From Streptomyces spiroverticillatus (GTDB taxonomy: Bacteria; Actinomycetota; Actinomycetes; Streptomycetales; Streptomycetaceae): 64,000 nucleotides of DNA. The notes beneath the pieces were generated by a model that was given only the letters and a program-made list of their open reading frames with translations, made no database searches and was not told the DNA's origin. The stretch covers positions 496,001 through 560,000 of the forward strand of contig BMUX01000004.1 in assembly GCA_014650415.1 (NCBI GenBank), written 5' to 3'. This document shows positions 35,699-44,878 of the stretch, piece after piece. Both the position numbers and the translations under genes were made by a program. Position 1 is the first letter of the stretch. Every line of letters starts with the position of its first letter.

Positions 35699-36097
35699 CT
35701 ACTCCTGTCCGAGCGGTCGGAGTTCGTATTTGGGGTTGAAGAGCACCCGGCGGCCGTGGCTCATGGAGATCCGGCCGGAGGCGATGAGCTTGCGGCCGGG
35801 TTCTATGCCGACGATGGAGCGGCGGCCCAGCCAGACGACGTCCAGCGGCGCGGTGCCGTCGAAGAGCTCGGCCTCCAGGGCGGGCACACCGGCGCGCGGG
35901 CGCAGGGTGACCGTGCGCAACGTACCGGTCACCTTGACGATCTGGCGGTCGTCGCAGGCCGATATGGGGGTGCAGCCGACGGCGTGGGTGTCCTCCTGGA
36001 GCTCCGTGCAGTGCAGGTCCTCCTGGGAGCTGGACAGTCGGTCGAGCATCCTGCGGAACCGCCCGGTCGGCTTCTCGGGGCGAGGTACGGCACTCAT
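35699..36097 (-). CDS. OB-fold nucleic-acid-binding protein
   Basis: 132-residue protein. Residues about 45-130 form a single OB-fold of the RecG/aspartyl-tRNA synthetase anticodon-binding type (VKVTGTLRTVTLRPRAGVPA, later LIASGRISMSHGRRVLFNP). The N-terminal 30 residues are basic and Pro-rich. It is the upstream member of a two-gene unit with DUF3159 and is conserved in Actinobacteria in this position. Whether it binds RNA or DNA cannot be told. Confidence 0.85.
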   Translation of the reverse strand: MSAVPRPEKPTGRFRRMLDRLSSSQEDLHCTELQEDTHAVGCTPISACDDRQIVKVTGTLRTVTLRPRAGVPALEAELFDGTAPLDVVWLGRRSIVGIEPGRKLIASGRISMSHGRRVLFNPKYELRPLGQE

Positions 36098-36155
36098 ACG
36101 GGAAGCGTACCGGGGACGGGACCGGTGGGGTCACCCGCCGTAGTCACGATCTTTC

Positions 36156-36195
36156 CCGGCCCTCGGGCCCGGCCGCGCGGGACCGAGGGCCCGGG
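36156..36195 (-). terminator. terminator hairpin after kdpE
   Basis: 12-13-nt GC arms (36156-36167, 36183-36195) with a single bulge and a 15-nt loop directly after the kdpE stop codon. Confidence 0.6.
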
Positions 36196-36198
36196 GGC

Positions 36199-36885
36199 CT
36201 ACCGCTCGAAGCGGTACCCCATCCCCGGCTCGGTGATGAAGTGGCGCGGATGTGCCGGGTCGGTCTCCAGCTTGCGGCGGAGCTGGGCCATGTAGACCCG
36301 CAGGTAGTTGGTCTCGGTGCCGTACGAGGGCCCCCAGACCTCCTGGAGGAGCTGCTTCTGGCTGACCAGGCGGCCGGTGTTGCGCACCAGCACCTCCAGC
36401 AGGTGCCACTCGGTGGGGGTCAGGCGTACGTCGCGGCCCTCCCGGTGGACCTTCTTCGCAGCGAGGTCGACGGCGAAGCCCTCCGTCTCGATGAGTACGT
36501 CGCCCTCCTCGGCGGCACCGACGGGTTCGGCCCTGCGGACGGCGGCCCGCAGCCGGGCCAGCAGCTCGTCCATGCCGAAGGGCTTGGTGACGTAGTCGTC
36601 GGCGCCCGCGTCGAGCGCCTCGACCTTCTCGTCGGAGGTGTGGCGGGCGGAGAGCACCAGGATCGGCACCCGGGTCCAGCCGCGCAGGCCCTTGATGACC
36701 TCGACGCCGTCCATGTCGGGCAGGCCGAGGTCGAGCACCACCACGTCGGGGTGGCGGGCGGCGGCGAGCTGGAGGGCGGTGGCCCCGTCGGGGGCCGCGT
36801 CCACCTCGTACTTGCGCGCCTTCAGATTGATCACGAGCGCGCGGACGATCTGCGGCTCGTCGTCGACCACGAGCACCCGGGTCAT
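36199..36885 (-). CDS. kdpE: KdpE-like OmpR-family response regulator
   Basis: 228-residue regulator: receiver domain (VVDDEPQ; phospho-acceptor Asp in VVVLDLGLPDMDG; Lys in VTKPFG) and a winged-helix output domain (LLQEVWGPSYGTETNYLRVY). Start at ATG 36885 with GAGGAAG upstream; an ATG at 36939 would overlap the kdpD stop and cannot be excluded. The partner is the KdpD kinase gene immediately upstream. KdpDE classically induces kdpFABC under K+ limitation, but no kdpFABC lies in this window, so the pair is an orphan here or controls remote genes. Confidence 0.9.
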   Translation of the reverse strand: MTRVLVVDDEPQIVRALVINLKARKYEVDAAPDGATALQLAAARHPDVVVLDLGLPDMDGVEVIKGLRGWTRVPILVLSARHTSDEKVEALDAGADDYVTKPFGMDELLARLRAAVRRAEPVGAAEEGDVLIETEGFAVDLAAKKVHREGRDVRLTPTEWHLLEVLVRNTGRLVSQKQLLQEVWGPSYGTETNYLRVYMAQLRRKLETDPAHPRHFITEPGMGYRFER

Positions 36886-36935
36886 GGGGGTCTTCCTCAC
36901 TGCTGTCGGGGCATGCAAAGGATTCGTGCGTACGT

Positions 36936-39479
36936 TCATGACAGGACCTGCGCCGGGAAGTCCGGCCGGACCGGGGCCTGGCCGGGGGCGACCTTGAGGG
37001 TGAGCACCATGGTCATGCCGCCGCCGGGGGTGTCCTCGGCGGTGAGGGTGCCGCCCATGGCCTCCACGAAGCCCCGGGCGACCGCGAGACCGAGGCCGAC
37101 TCCGGCGCCGCGCGGGGCGTCCCCGTACCGCTGGAAGGGTTCGAAGATGCGGCCCTTGCTGTCGTCGGGGACGCCGGGGCCCCGGTCGGTGACGCGGACC
37201 TCGACGCGGTCGCCCAGCGCACTGGCGGCGACGGCGACGGGGATGCCGGGCGGGCTGTACTTGACGGCGTTCTCGACGATGTTCGCGGCGGCCCGCTCCA
37301 GGAGGCCCCGGTCGACGGCGACCATCGGGAGCGTTTCCGGGATGTCGAGCTCGACGCTGTCGTCGGGGACGCCGACCAGGGCCATGGGGATGACCTCGTC
37401 GAGGTCGGTGACGCGGATCAGGGGAGTGACGGCGCCGGTCTGGAGGCGGGACATGTCCAGGAGGTTGCCGATGAGGTGGTCGAGGCGGTCGGCGCCCTCC
37501 TCGATGCCGGCCAGCAGTTCCGCCTCGTCGGCCTCGGACCAGGACACGTCGTCGCTGCGCAGCGAGGTGACGGCGGCCTTGATGGAGGCGAGGGGGGTGC
37601 GCAGGTCGTGGCTGACGGCGGCGAGGAGCGCGGTGCGGATGCGGTTGCCCTCGGCGAGGCGGCGGGCCTCCTCGGCCTCGCCGACCAGGCGCTGGCGGTC
37701 CAGTACGACGGCGGCCTGGGCGGCGAACGCGGCGAGCACCCGGCGGTCCTCGGCGGGCAGGACCCGCCCGGAGAGGGCGAGCGCCATGTGGTCGCCGACC
37801 GGCATGTCCACGTCGGCGTCCTCGGGGCGTTCGGCGGGGCTGGGGCCCAGGCTGCCCGCGCAGGTCCACGGCTCGACGTCGCTGGCCCGCTCCAGGAGGG
37901 CGACGGACTCCATGGCGAAGGTCTCGCGGACCCGCTCCAGGAGGGCGTCGAGGGTGGTCTCGCCGCGCAGGACGCTGCCCGCGAGGAAGGAGAGGATCTC
38001 GGACTCGGCGCGCAGCCGGGCGGCCTGGTGGGTGCGCCGGGCGGCGAGGTCCACGACGGAGGCCACCGAGACGCCGACGGCGAAGAAGATCGCGATGGCG
38101 ACGATGTTCTTGGGGTCGTCGACGGTGAGGGTGCGGGTGGGCGGGGTGAAGAAGTAGTTGAGGAGCAGGGAGCCCGCCGCCGCGGCCGCGAGGGCGGGCA
38201 GCAGGCCGCCGAGGAGGGCGGCGACGACGGTCAGGAAGAGGTAGAGCAGGACGTCGTTGGCGAGGCCGGGTCCGTTGTTGATGCTGGTGAGCAGCAGCGT
38301 CATCAGGACCGGTCCGAGTACGCCGACGAGCCAGCCCGCGAGGATGCGGGTGCCGCCGAGCCGGGCTCCCCGGGCGACGGGCAGGCCGCGTCCCTTGGCG
38401 ACCTCCTCGTGCGTGACGATGTGGACGTCGAGGTCGGGGCCGGAGTCGCGGGCGACGGTCTGGCCGACGCCGGGGCCCAGGATGTACTGCCAGGTCTTGC
38501 GGCGGCTGGAGCCGAGCACGATCTGGGTGGCGTTGACGCCGCGGGCGAATTCCAGCAGGGAGCTGGGTACGTCGTCCCCTATGACGTGGTGGAAGCTGCC
38601 GCCCAGGTCCTCGACCAGGGTGCGCTGGACCGCAAGCTCCTTGGGGGAGGCGGCGGTGAGGCCGTCGCTGCGGGCGACGTAGACGGCGAGGATCTCGCTG
38701 CCGGAGCCCTTGGCGGCCATGCGGGAGGCGCGGCGTATCAGGGTGCGGCCCTCGGGGCCGCCGGTGAGGCCGACGACGATGCGTTCGCGGGCCTGCCAGG
38801 TGGAGCGGATGTTGTGCTCGCCCCGGTACTGCTGGAGGTACTCGTCGACCCGGTCGGCGACCCACAGGAGGGCCAGTTCGCGCAGGGCGGTGAGGTTGCC
38901 GGGGCGGAAGTAGTTGGAGAGGGAGGCGTCGATCTTGTCGGGCTGGTAGATGTTGCCGTGCGCCATGCGGCGGCGCAGCGCCTGGGGCGACATGTCGACC
39001 AGTTCGATCTGGTCGGCGCGGCGGACCACCTCGTCGGGGACGGTCTCGCGCTGGCGCACTCCCGTTATCGACTCGACGACGTCGCCCAGCGATTCCAGGT
39101 GCTGGATGTTGACCGTCGATATGACGTCGATGCCCGCCTGGAGGAGGGCTTCGACGTCCTGCCAGCGCTTGGCGTGGCGGGAGCCGGGGACGTTGGTGTG
39201 CGGCAGCTCGTCGACCAGGGCGACGGCGGGGGCGCGCTCCAGGACGGCGTCGACGTCCATCTCGGTGAAGGTGGCGCCCCGGTAGACGAGGGTGCGCCGG
39301 GGCACCTCTTCGAGGCCGTGCAGCATCACCTCGGTGCGCGGGCGGCCGTGGTGCTCGACGAAGGCGACGACGCAGTCGGTCCCGCGCTCCACCCTGCGGT
39401 GGGCCTCGGAGAGCATGGCGTACGTCTTGCCGACGCCCGGTGCCGCACCGAGGTAGATCCGGAGTGTCCCGCGTCCCAT
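36936..39479 (-). CDS. kdpD: KdpD-like sensor histidine kinase
   Basis: 847-residue kinase with the full KdpD layout: N-terminal KdpD domain with Walker A (GAAPGVGKTYAML, about residues 12-24), a universal-stress-protein-like region to about 360, four transmembrane segments (DUF4118, about 380-500; VLLYLFLTVVAALLGGLLP), a GAF-like linker, a HisKA box (SHDLRTPLASIKAA) and an HATPase domain (NIVENAVKYS, GLGLAVARGF). It senses K+ limitation or turgor in model bacteria. It lies upstream of kdpE with a 50-bp gap. The region 39480-39641 separates it from an unrelated ABC gene. Confidence 0.92.
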   Translation of the reverse strand: MGRGTLRIYLGAAPGVGKTYAMLSEAHRRVERGTDCVVAFVEHHGRPRTEVMLHGLEEVPRRTLVYRGATFTEMDVDAVLERAPAVALVDELPHTNVPGSRHAKRWQDVEALLQAGIDVISTVNIQHLESLGDVVESITGVRQRETVPDEVVRRADQIELVDMSPQALRRRMAHGNIYQPDKIDASLSNYFRPGNLTALRELALLWVADRVDEYLQQYRGEHNIRSTWQARERIVVGLTGGPEGRTLIRRASRMAAKGSGSEILAVYVARSDGLTAASPKELAVQRTLVEDLGGSFHHVIGDDVPSSLLEFARGVNATQIVLGSSRRKTWQYILGPGVGQTVARDSGPDLDVHIVTHEEVAKGRGLPVARGARLGGTRILAGWLVGVLGPVLMTLLLTSINNGPGLANDVLLYLFLTVVAALLGGLLPALAAAAAGSLLLNYFFTPPTRTLTVDDPKNIVAIAIFFAVGVSVASVVDLAARRTHQAARLRAESEILSFLAGSVLRGETTLDALLERVRETFAMESVALLERASDVEPWTCAGSLGPSPAERPEDADVDMPVGDHMALALSGRVLPAEDRRVLAAFAAQAAVVLDRQRLVGEAEEARRLAEGNRIRTALLAAVSHDLRTPLASIKAAVTSLRSDDVSWSEADEAELLAGIEEGADRLDHLIGNLLDMSRLQTGAVTPLIRVTDLDEVIPMALVGVPDDSVELDIPETLPMVAVDRGLLERAAANIVENAVKYSPPGIPVAVAASALGDRVEVRVTDRGPGVPDDSKGRIFEPFQRYGDAPRGAGVGLGLAVARGFVEAMGGTLTAEDTPGGGMTMVLTLKVAPGQAPVRPDFPAQVLS

Positions 39480-39641
39480 GGCCCCATTGTCTTTCGAAAG
39501 CAGCGGTGCGCGCTGCGGCGGCGGTGTGGTGGTGCACTGCCGCCGCGGCTTCGTGCGCTGCTGTCGACCTTAAGGCCAGCGAAGGGGACGTTTCGGACAG
39601 GGTGCAGGCGGGAGGGGTGCCTTGACGCGATTCTGATGCGC

Positions 39642-40376
39642 TCAGTCGGCGTCGACTATCCGCCCGTCGCGCAGTTCCATCACCCGGTCCGCGAGGCCCA
39701 GGAGCTGGGCGTCGTGCGTGGCGACCAGCGCCGTCACGTTCTCGCTGCGGACCACCGCGCGCAGCAGTTCCATGACCGCGAGGCCGGTCTCCGCGTCGAG
39801 CTGGCCGGTGGGCTCGTCGGCGATCAGCAGGGCGGGCCGGTTGGCGAGCGCGCGGGCGATGGCGACGCGCTGCTGCTGGCCGCCGGAGAGCTCGGTGGGG
39901 CGCTGGGTGGCGTGGTCGGCGAGGCCGACCAGGGAGAGCAGCAGGGCGACCCGCTCCTCGCGCTCCTTGGGGTCGGTCTTGCGCAGCCGCAGCGGCACCC
40001 CGACGTTCTCGGCGGCGCTGAGGATGGGGATCAGGCCGAAGGACTGGAAGACGAAGCCGATGCGGTCGCGGCGCATCTCCAGCAGTCCGCTCTCGCCGAG
40101 GGAGCCGATGTCGGTGCCGTCGACGACGATGCTGCCGCCGTCCGCCTTGTCGAGGCCGCCGACGAGGTTGAGCAGGGTGGTCTTGCCGGAGCCGGAGCGG
40201 CCCTTGAGGGCGACCAGCTCGCCGCGCGGCACATCGAAGGAGACGCCGCGCAGGGCGTGCACGGCGGCGGCTCCGGAGCCGAAGGACCGGTGCAGGTCCT
40301 TGACGCGGACCATGGGGTCCTCGGCCAGTGCCGTGGCCGTACCCGTGCCGGTGGTGGTCTCCGTGCTGTCGGTCAT
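39642..40376 (-). CDS. MacB/LolD-type ABC transporter ATP-binding protein
   Basis: 244-residue ATPase: Walker A GRSGSGKTT, signature LSGGQQQRVAIARAL, Walker B LLIADEPTGQLD. The N-terminal 20 residues are a Thr/Gly-rich tail. It is the third gene of a minus-strand group with a second ATPase and a single FtsX-like permease. Having two different ATPases for one permease is unusual; they may heterodimerise, or one may serve another exporter. Confidence 0.88.
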   Translation of the reverse strand: MTDSTETTTGTGTATALAEDPMVRVKDLHRSFGSGAAAVHALRGVSFDVPRGELVALKGRSGSGKTTLLNLVGGLDKADGGSIVVDGTDIGSLGESGLLEMRRDRIGFVFQSFGLIPILSAAENVGVPLRLRKTDPKEREERVALLLSLVGLADHATQRPTELSGGQQQRVAIARALANRPALLIADEPTGQLDAETGLAVMELLRAVVRSENVTALVATHDAQLLGLADRVMELRDGRIVDAD

Positions 40377-40488
40377 CGCCCGCTCCCCCGCTCGTACCGC
40401 TGACGTTCGTCGTGCTGTCGCACCACTGCCGAACTGCTGTCCGTGCGCTCATTGTTGCCCATGGGTTCGACAACGGACCCACCGCCGG

Positions 40489-41427
40489 TCAATTTCCTTG
40501 ATCCCCGGGGGGAATCGTCCCGTCCGCCCACACCCCGACGTGGTCGGTCTCGGTGGTCAGCCGGACCCGCCCGCGCAGCCCGTACCGCTCGATGTGCTCG
40601 CGCGGCAGCTGGAGCCGGCCCACCCGGTCGAGCACGGCGAACTCCTCGCCGTCCGCCGCCCCGTGGGCCCGCAGTGTCTCGGTGGCGGTCCGGCCGTCGC
40701 GGATGCGCACGGTGCGCCGGACCTGGTCGGAGACGAGGGGGTCGTGGGTGACGACCAGGACGGTCATGCCGAGTTCCTCGTTGGCGCGGCGCAGCGCGGC
40801 GAAGACCTCCTCGCCGCTGGCGGTGTCGAGTTCGCCGGTGGGCTCGTCGGCGAAGAGCACGCGCGGGCTGTTGGCGCTCGCCACGGCGACGGCGACGCGC
40901 TGCTGTTCGCCGCCGGACATCTGCTGCGGGCGGCGGTCGCGGCAATATCCGATGCCGAGCGCGTCCAGGAGTTCCTGCGCCTGCGGGGCACGCTTGCGGC
41001 GCGGTACGCGGGCGTACTTCATCGGCAGGGTGACGTTCTCCAGCGCGGTGAGGTACGGCAGCAGGTTGCGGCCGGTCTGCTGCCAGACGAAGCCGACGGT
41101 GCTGCGCCGGTAGCCGAGGCGTTCGGTGCGCCCCATGGACAGCAGGTCGTGGCCGGCGACCCTGGCGCGGCCTGCGGTGGGCAGGTCGAGGCCGGAGAGG
41201 ATCGACAGGAGCGTGGACTTGCCGGAGCCGGACGCGCCCACAAGGGCCACGCACTCGCCCTCGTCGACGACGAGGTCCAGGCCCTGGAGGGCCTGCACCT
41301 CCACGTCCTCGGTGCGGTAGACGCGTACGACGTTGTCGCAGACGATCAGCCCGTCGTCGGCGGCGGGGACCGCGCCCGCCCGGGCGCGCTCCTCCAGGGT
41401 GCTCAGGTCTGCGGCTGTGCCGGTCAT
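40489..41427 (-). CDS. MacB/LolD-type ABC transporter ATP-binding protein
   Basis: 312-residue ATPase: Walker A GASGSGKST, signature MSGGEQQRVAVAVA, Walker B VLFADEPTGELD. A C-terminal extension of about 65 residues (LPREHIERYGLRGRVRLTTE) looks like a small beta domain not found in the neighbouring ATPase. Start ATG 41427 overlaps the permease stop (ATGA), which marks it as the direct partner of the permease. Confidence 0.88.
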   Translation of the reverse strand: MTGTAADLSTLEERARAGAVPAADDGLIVCDNVVRVYRTEDVEVQALQGLDLVVDEGECVALVGASGSGKSTLLSILSGLDLPTAGRARVAGHDLLSMGRTERLGYRRSTVGFVWQQTGRNLLPYLTALENVTLPMKYARVPRRKRAPQAQELLDALGIGYCRDRRPQQMSGGEQQRVAVAVASANSPRVLFADEPTGELDTASGEEVFAALRRANEELGMTVLVVTHDPLVSDQVRRTVRIRDGRTATETLRAHGAADGEEFAVLDRVGRLQLPREHIERYGLRGRVRLTTETDHVGVWADGTIPPGDQGN

Positions 41428-42737
41428 GTCTGTTCTCCCAGTCGCAGTACGGCGCCCAGCTTGCGGCGCCTGGCCAGGGCGGTCTCCACGGCCACCGCCG
41501 CCGCCACCAGCAGCAGGAACCCGCCGCCCAGGAGCGCGAAGGCCGCGTAATCGGTGCGCAGTTCGGGGTCGAGCGCTCCCCCGGTGAAGCCGCGCAGGTC
41601 CAGGGCGTCGCCCAGCAGTCCGGGCAGCAGCAGCCCGAGTGCGCTGCCGCCGATCGCGGCGGCGGCCACCATCGGCAGCAACTGCACCAGGTTGAGCGCC
41701 CCGGTGGCCCGGTCGCCGAGCCCCATGGTGCGCAGCCGGGCGGCGGTGCGGCCGCGTTCGGGGGCGGACAGCAAAAGGTCGAGGACGAGGGCGATCAGGG
41801 CGAGGAGCACGGTGAGTACGGTGCACAGGCGGTACGCCGTGGTGAGGGCGGCCAGCAGTCCGTCACTGTCGATCGAGGCCTCCTCCTCGGCGCGGACGCG
41901 CAGGGTGCCCAGGGCGGAGGTGTCCGCCGCGCGGGGCACCAGCGAACGCAGCACGGGGGCGTCCAGGTGCGACCCGAACAGCAGCAGTGCGGACCTGCCC
42001 GCGGTGCGCGGGCCGAGCGGGCCGAGGGCGGCCGTGTCCGCCAGCACCAGGGGCGCGGCCGACTCTCCGCGCACGGGCCCCAGTGCGTCGTCCCGGACGG
42101 CACCGGACGGCACCGGCCCCACCACGCGCAGGCGCAGGTCGACGCCGCGTACCTGGGTCCGGTACGTGCCTCCTTGGCGCAGTTCGGGTCCCGCGAGCAC
42201 CGGTACCTCCACCGCGACGGTGACGTCGTCCCGCTCCTGTCCGCTTCCGTCGATCACCCCGAACTCCGACTGGAACCCGGCGGGAGCCCGCAGCACCGAC
42301 CAGGTCCGGTGCGCCACCCCGGCGAAGGTCTGCCCGAACGCGGCCCGTACCGCCGCGTCCCGGCGGGCGTCGACGCCGGCCGGGATCTCCCCGGGGCGGT
42401 TTCCGAGAACGCTGACGGCCGCCCCCTGGTCGGCGGCGATCCGACGCTGGACTCCACTCTCGACCGCGCGCTCGGTGAGTGCCGCGAGGGCGGCGAGAAC
42501 GGTCGCCGCGAGCAGTACCGCGACGGAGGCGGCGCCGAGCACCAGCGCGTGGTGCCTGGCCCAGCGCACCAGGACCGGCGTCCTCCCGCGCCGCCGCCCG
42601 CCGTGAGCTCCCGCGGCCCCGGGAGCGCTCCCACTGGCGGCAGAAGCCGCCCGATCGGCGACCGCCTCGGCCGCCCCGCCCGTACCGCGTCCCCCCTGCA
42701 CACCCACCGGCGCGTCCTTCCCCCGTGTGCTCGGCAC
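41424..42737 (-). CDS. FtsX-like ABC permease (MacB-type)
   Basis: 437-residue permease with the four-segment MacB plan: a first transmembrane helix (about 65-90, HALVLGAASVAVLLAATVL), a large extracytoplasmic domain (about 95-295) and three C-terminal helices (YRLCTVLTVLLALIALVLD; LPMVAAAAIGGSALGLLL; FALLGGGFLLLVAAAVAV). A 55-residue Gly/Ala/Arg-rich cytosolic N-terminus precedes it. Many streptomycete relatives are double-length, so this is a minimal, single-module form. It heads the operon with two ATPases; the substrate is unknown. Confidence 0.83.
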   Translation of the reverse strand: MPSTRGKDAPVGVQGGRGTGGAAEAVADRAASAASGSAPGAAGAHGGRRRGRTPVLVRWARHHALVLGAASVAVLLAATVLAALAALTERAVESGVQRRIAADQGAAVSVLGNRPGEIPAGVDARRDAAVRAAFGQTFAGVAHRTWSVLRAPAGFQSEFGVIDGSGQERDDVTVAVEVPVLAGPELRQGGTYRTQVRGVDLRLRVVGPVPSGAVRDDALGPVRGESAAPLVLADTAALGPLGPRTAGRSALLLFGSHLDAPVLRSLVPRAADTSALGTLRVRAEEEASIDSDGLLAALTTAYRLCTVLTVLLALIALVLDLLLSAPERGRTAARLRTMGLGDRATGALNLVQLLPMVAAAAIGGSALGLLLPGLLGDALDLRGFTGGALDPELRTDYAAFALLGGGFLLLVAAAVAVETALARRRKLGAVLRLGEQT

Positions 42738-42813
42738 CGTACGGGAAGAGGTGTGCGTACGACAATGAGCTTGCCGTCAACTCCCGTTCGGGCCAAGGGA
42801 ATTGACGGCGAAA

Positions 42814-42858
42814 CGGCCGGTGGCCCGCACCCCTTGCGGGAGTGCGGGCCACCGGCCG
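42814..42858 (-). terminator. terminator after DUF3710 gene
   Basis: Perfect 17-bp arms (42814-42830, 42842-42858) with an 11-nt loop, 19 bp beyond the DUF3710 stop codon. Confidence 0.9.
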
Positions 42859-42876
42859 TACGAGAACGAGGAGAGA

Positions 42877-43641
42877 TCAGCGGACCTCGGTGATCTCCGG
42901 CCCGCGCTGCAACTGCCCCATGCCGCCCGAGAAGCGGGACTCCGCCTGCTCCTCCTGCTGGACGCCCTCGGCGACCATCTGGGCGTCCTCGGGGAGCTTC
43001 AGGACGATCGGGTCGCGGGGAGCCATCGGCCCCTCGCCCCGGACGACCACGGTGTCCAGGAAGATCTGCTCCAGCACGCCCGCGGCCTCGGGCTGCACCG
43101 CGCCCTGCCCGGAGATCACTCCGCGCAGGAACCAGCGGGGCCCGTCGACGCCGACGAAGCGCACCAGCTGCACCCCGCTGTTGCCGTCCGGCAGCTGTAC
43201 GGGGACCTGGGCGCGCAGTTCCCAGCCGAGCGGGCCCTCGACCTCGTCGATGTGGCCGCCCTGGCCGGTGATGCCGGTGGCGATCTCCTCGCGGACCTCG
43301 CCCCAGATGCCCTCCTTCTTGGGGGCGGCGAAGGCCTGGAGCTGGATGGCGCTGTCGCGCAGCACGACGGTGGCGGCCACGATCGCGTCGCCCGCGACCT
43401 CCACGCGCAGTTCCATGCCCTCGACGCCGGGCACGAAGATGCCGCCCAGGTCGACCCGGCCCTCGTCGGGCGAGGTGACCTCGGAGACGTCCCAGGGGCC
43501 GTCGGGGCGGGGGGCCGGCGGCAGGTTGACCCGCTGCGGCTCACCGTCCGCGCCCTCTGCGGATTCGACCTCTTCGGCGACCTGCTCGGTCACGCCCGCC
43601 TCGTCCTCGGCGGATTCGCTCTTCTTGCGACGTCCGAACAC
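42877..43641 (-). CDS. DUF3710 domain protein
   Basis: 254-residue actinobacterial protein. GTG start (VFGRRKKSES) with GGAAGGA 8 nt upstream; the longer frame into dut is not used. A Lys/Glu-rich N-terminal tail (about 1-40) precedes a beta-rich globular DUF3710 domain (GGIFVPGVEGMELRVEV; LRAQVPVQLPDGN; FVGVDGPRWFLRG). It sits 1 bp downstream of dut, an arrangement conserved in mycobacteria, and ends in a strong terminator. The function is unknown. Confidence 0.9.
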   Translation of the reverse strand: MFGRRKKSESAEDEAGVTEQVAEEVESAEGADGEPQRVNLPPAPRPDGPWDVSEVTSPDEGRVDLGGIFVPGVEGMELRVEVAGDAIVAATVVLRDSAIQLQAFAAPKKEGIWGEVREEIATGITGQGGHIDEVEGPLGWELRAQVPVQLPDGNSGVQLVRFVGVDGPRWFLRGVISGQGAVQPEAAGVLEQIFLDTVVVRGEGPMAPRDPIVLKLPEDAQMVAEGVQQEEQAESRFSGGMGQLQRGPEITEVR

Positions 43642-43642
43642 G

Positions 43643-44197
43643 TCACTGTCCTTCCCGGTCGGCAACGACCGAAGCGTAGGAGTTCCCACCCAATGAATCT
43701 GTGGCGTCCGCGTCGTCCACCGGACCGCCCGTCGGGTCGCCCACCGCGGCATGACCGCCGGTGGACCCGAAGCCCCCCTCGGCCCGTGCCGAGCCGGGAA
43801 GTTCCGCGACCTCGTGGAAGCGGACCTTCTCGACCTGCTGGACGACCAGTTGGGCAATCCGGTCGAAACGCTCGAACCGCACGCTCTCGCGCGGGTCCAG
43901 GTTGACCACGATCACCTTGATCTCCCCACGGTACCCGGCGTCCACCGTCCCCGGGGCATTCACGAGCGCCAGACCGCAGCGGGCGGCGAGCCCGGAGCGC
44001 GGGTGCACGAAGGCCGCGTAGCCGTCGGGCAGCGCGATGGAGATGCCGGTGGGCAGCACGATGCGCTCACCGGGGGCCAGTTCGCAGGCCTCGGTGGTGA
44101 CCAGGTCGGCCCCGGCGTCACCGGGGTGTCCGTACGACGGAAGCGGCACGTCCGGGTCCACCCGCCGGATCAGTACGTCTACGGGGATACGGCTCAT
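43643..44197 (-). CDS. dut: deoxyuridine 5'-triphosphate nucleotidohydrolase (dUTPase)
   Basis: 184-residue trimeric dUTPase, hydrolysing dUTP to dUMP and keeping uracil out of DNA. All five family motifs are visible: GDAGADL (1), HPRSGLAAR (2), GTVDAGYRGEI (3), RFDRIAQLVV (4) and the Gly-rich EGGFGSTGGH (5). About 30 residues follow motif 5 (GDPTGGPVDDADATDSLG), longer than in E. coli and common in actinobacteria. Its ATG overlaps the thioesterase stop (ATGA), so it is coupled to the upstream gene; DUF3710 follows after 1 bp. Confidence 0.96.
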   Translation of the reverse strand: MSRIPVDVLIRRVDPDVPLPSYGHPGDAGADLVTTEACELAPGERIVLPTGISIALPDGYAAFVHPRSGLAARCGLALVNAPGTVDAGYRGEIKVIVVNLDPRESVRFERFDRIAQLVVQQVEKVRFHEVAELPGSARAEGGFGSTGGHAAVGDPTGGPVDDADATDSLGGNSYASVVADREGQ

Positions 44198-44820
44198 GGG
44201 TTCACCTCGAAGGCGCGGGCGCGCCTGACCTGATCGGGGTCGGCCATGGCCGCCTGGATCTCCTCCGGGCGGCCGTTGTCGATGAAGTGGTCGACCTTGA
44301 CTTCGATGAAGAGGGCGTCCGCACGGACCGCGACGGGCCCCTCGGGGCCGCCGATCCGTCCGGTCGCCGTGGAGTAGATCTTGCGGCCGTGCACGGCGGT
44401 CACCTCGGCGTCGAGGTGCAGGACCGTGCCGACGGGTACGGGGCGGACGAAATCGGTCTCCAGCCGTCCCGTCACCGCGATGACCCGCAACAGCCACTGC
44501 AACGACCCGAGCGTCTCGTCCAGCGCGGTGGCCAGTACGCCGCCGTGCGCGAGCCCGGGGGCGCCCTGGTGGGCGGGCTTGACGGTGAATTCCGCGCTCA
44601 CCCGCACGCCGGGCCCCTCGCCCGCCCGCGCCTCGAGGTGCAGCCCGTGCGGCTGCCCCTCGCCGCACCCGAAACAGTGCTCGTAGTGCGCGCCGAGCAG
44701 CTCGCCCGGGGCCGGGGCGTCGGGGTGCCGGACCGGGGCTATGGCGTCGGCCGGGGGCGTCAGGGCCGAGGATCCGGCCGGGCGTCCGGGAGTCGCCTCC
44801 CGGGGGTTGTCAGTGCTCAC
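44194..44820 (-). CDS. PaaI-type hotdog-fold thioesterase
   Basis: 208-residue predicted acyl-CoA thioesterase. The hotdog core shows HGGVLATALDETLGSL, the PaaI-family active-site helix, preceded by FGCGEGQPHGLHL. GTG at 44820 (VSTDNPREAT) is the chosen start; the frame extends to 44868 through a likely promoter. It lies upstream of and coupled to dut and diverges from DUF3093 by 58 bp. The substrate is not predictable. Confidence 0.85.
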   Translation of the reverse strand: MSTDNPREATPGRPAGSSALTPPADAIAPVRHPDAPAPGELLGAHYEHCFGCGEGQPHGLHLEARAGEGPGVRVSAEFTVKPAHQGAPGLAHGGVLATALDETLGSLQWLLRVIAVTGRLETDFVRPVPVGTVLHLDAEVTAVHGRKIYSTATGRIGGPEGPVAVRADALFIEVKVDHFIDNGRPEEIQAAMADPDQVRRARAFEVNP

Positions 44821-44878
44821 AGGCGCAGACCTTACCCGCGTACGGATACGCAGGTCGCGCCGTGCCAAGCTAAGCGGT

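Noticed and set aside
36886..40482. Long upstream extension of the kdpE frame
   Set aside because: Arg/Pro-rich translation over kdpD and an ABC gene; only the last 228 residues form the response regulator.
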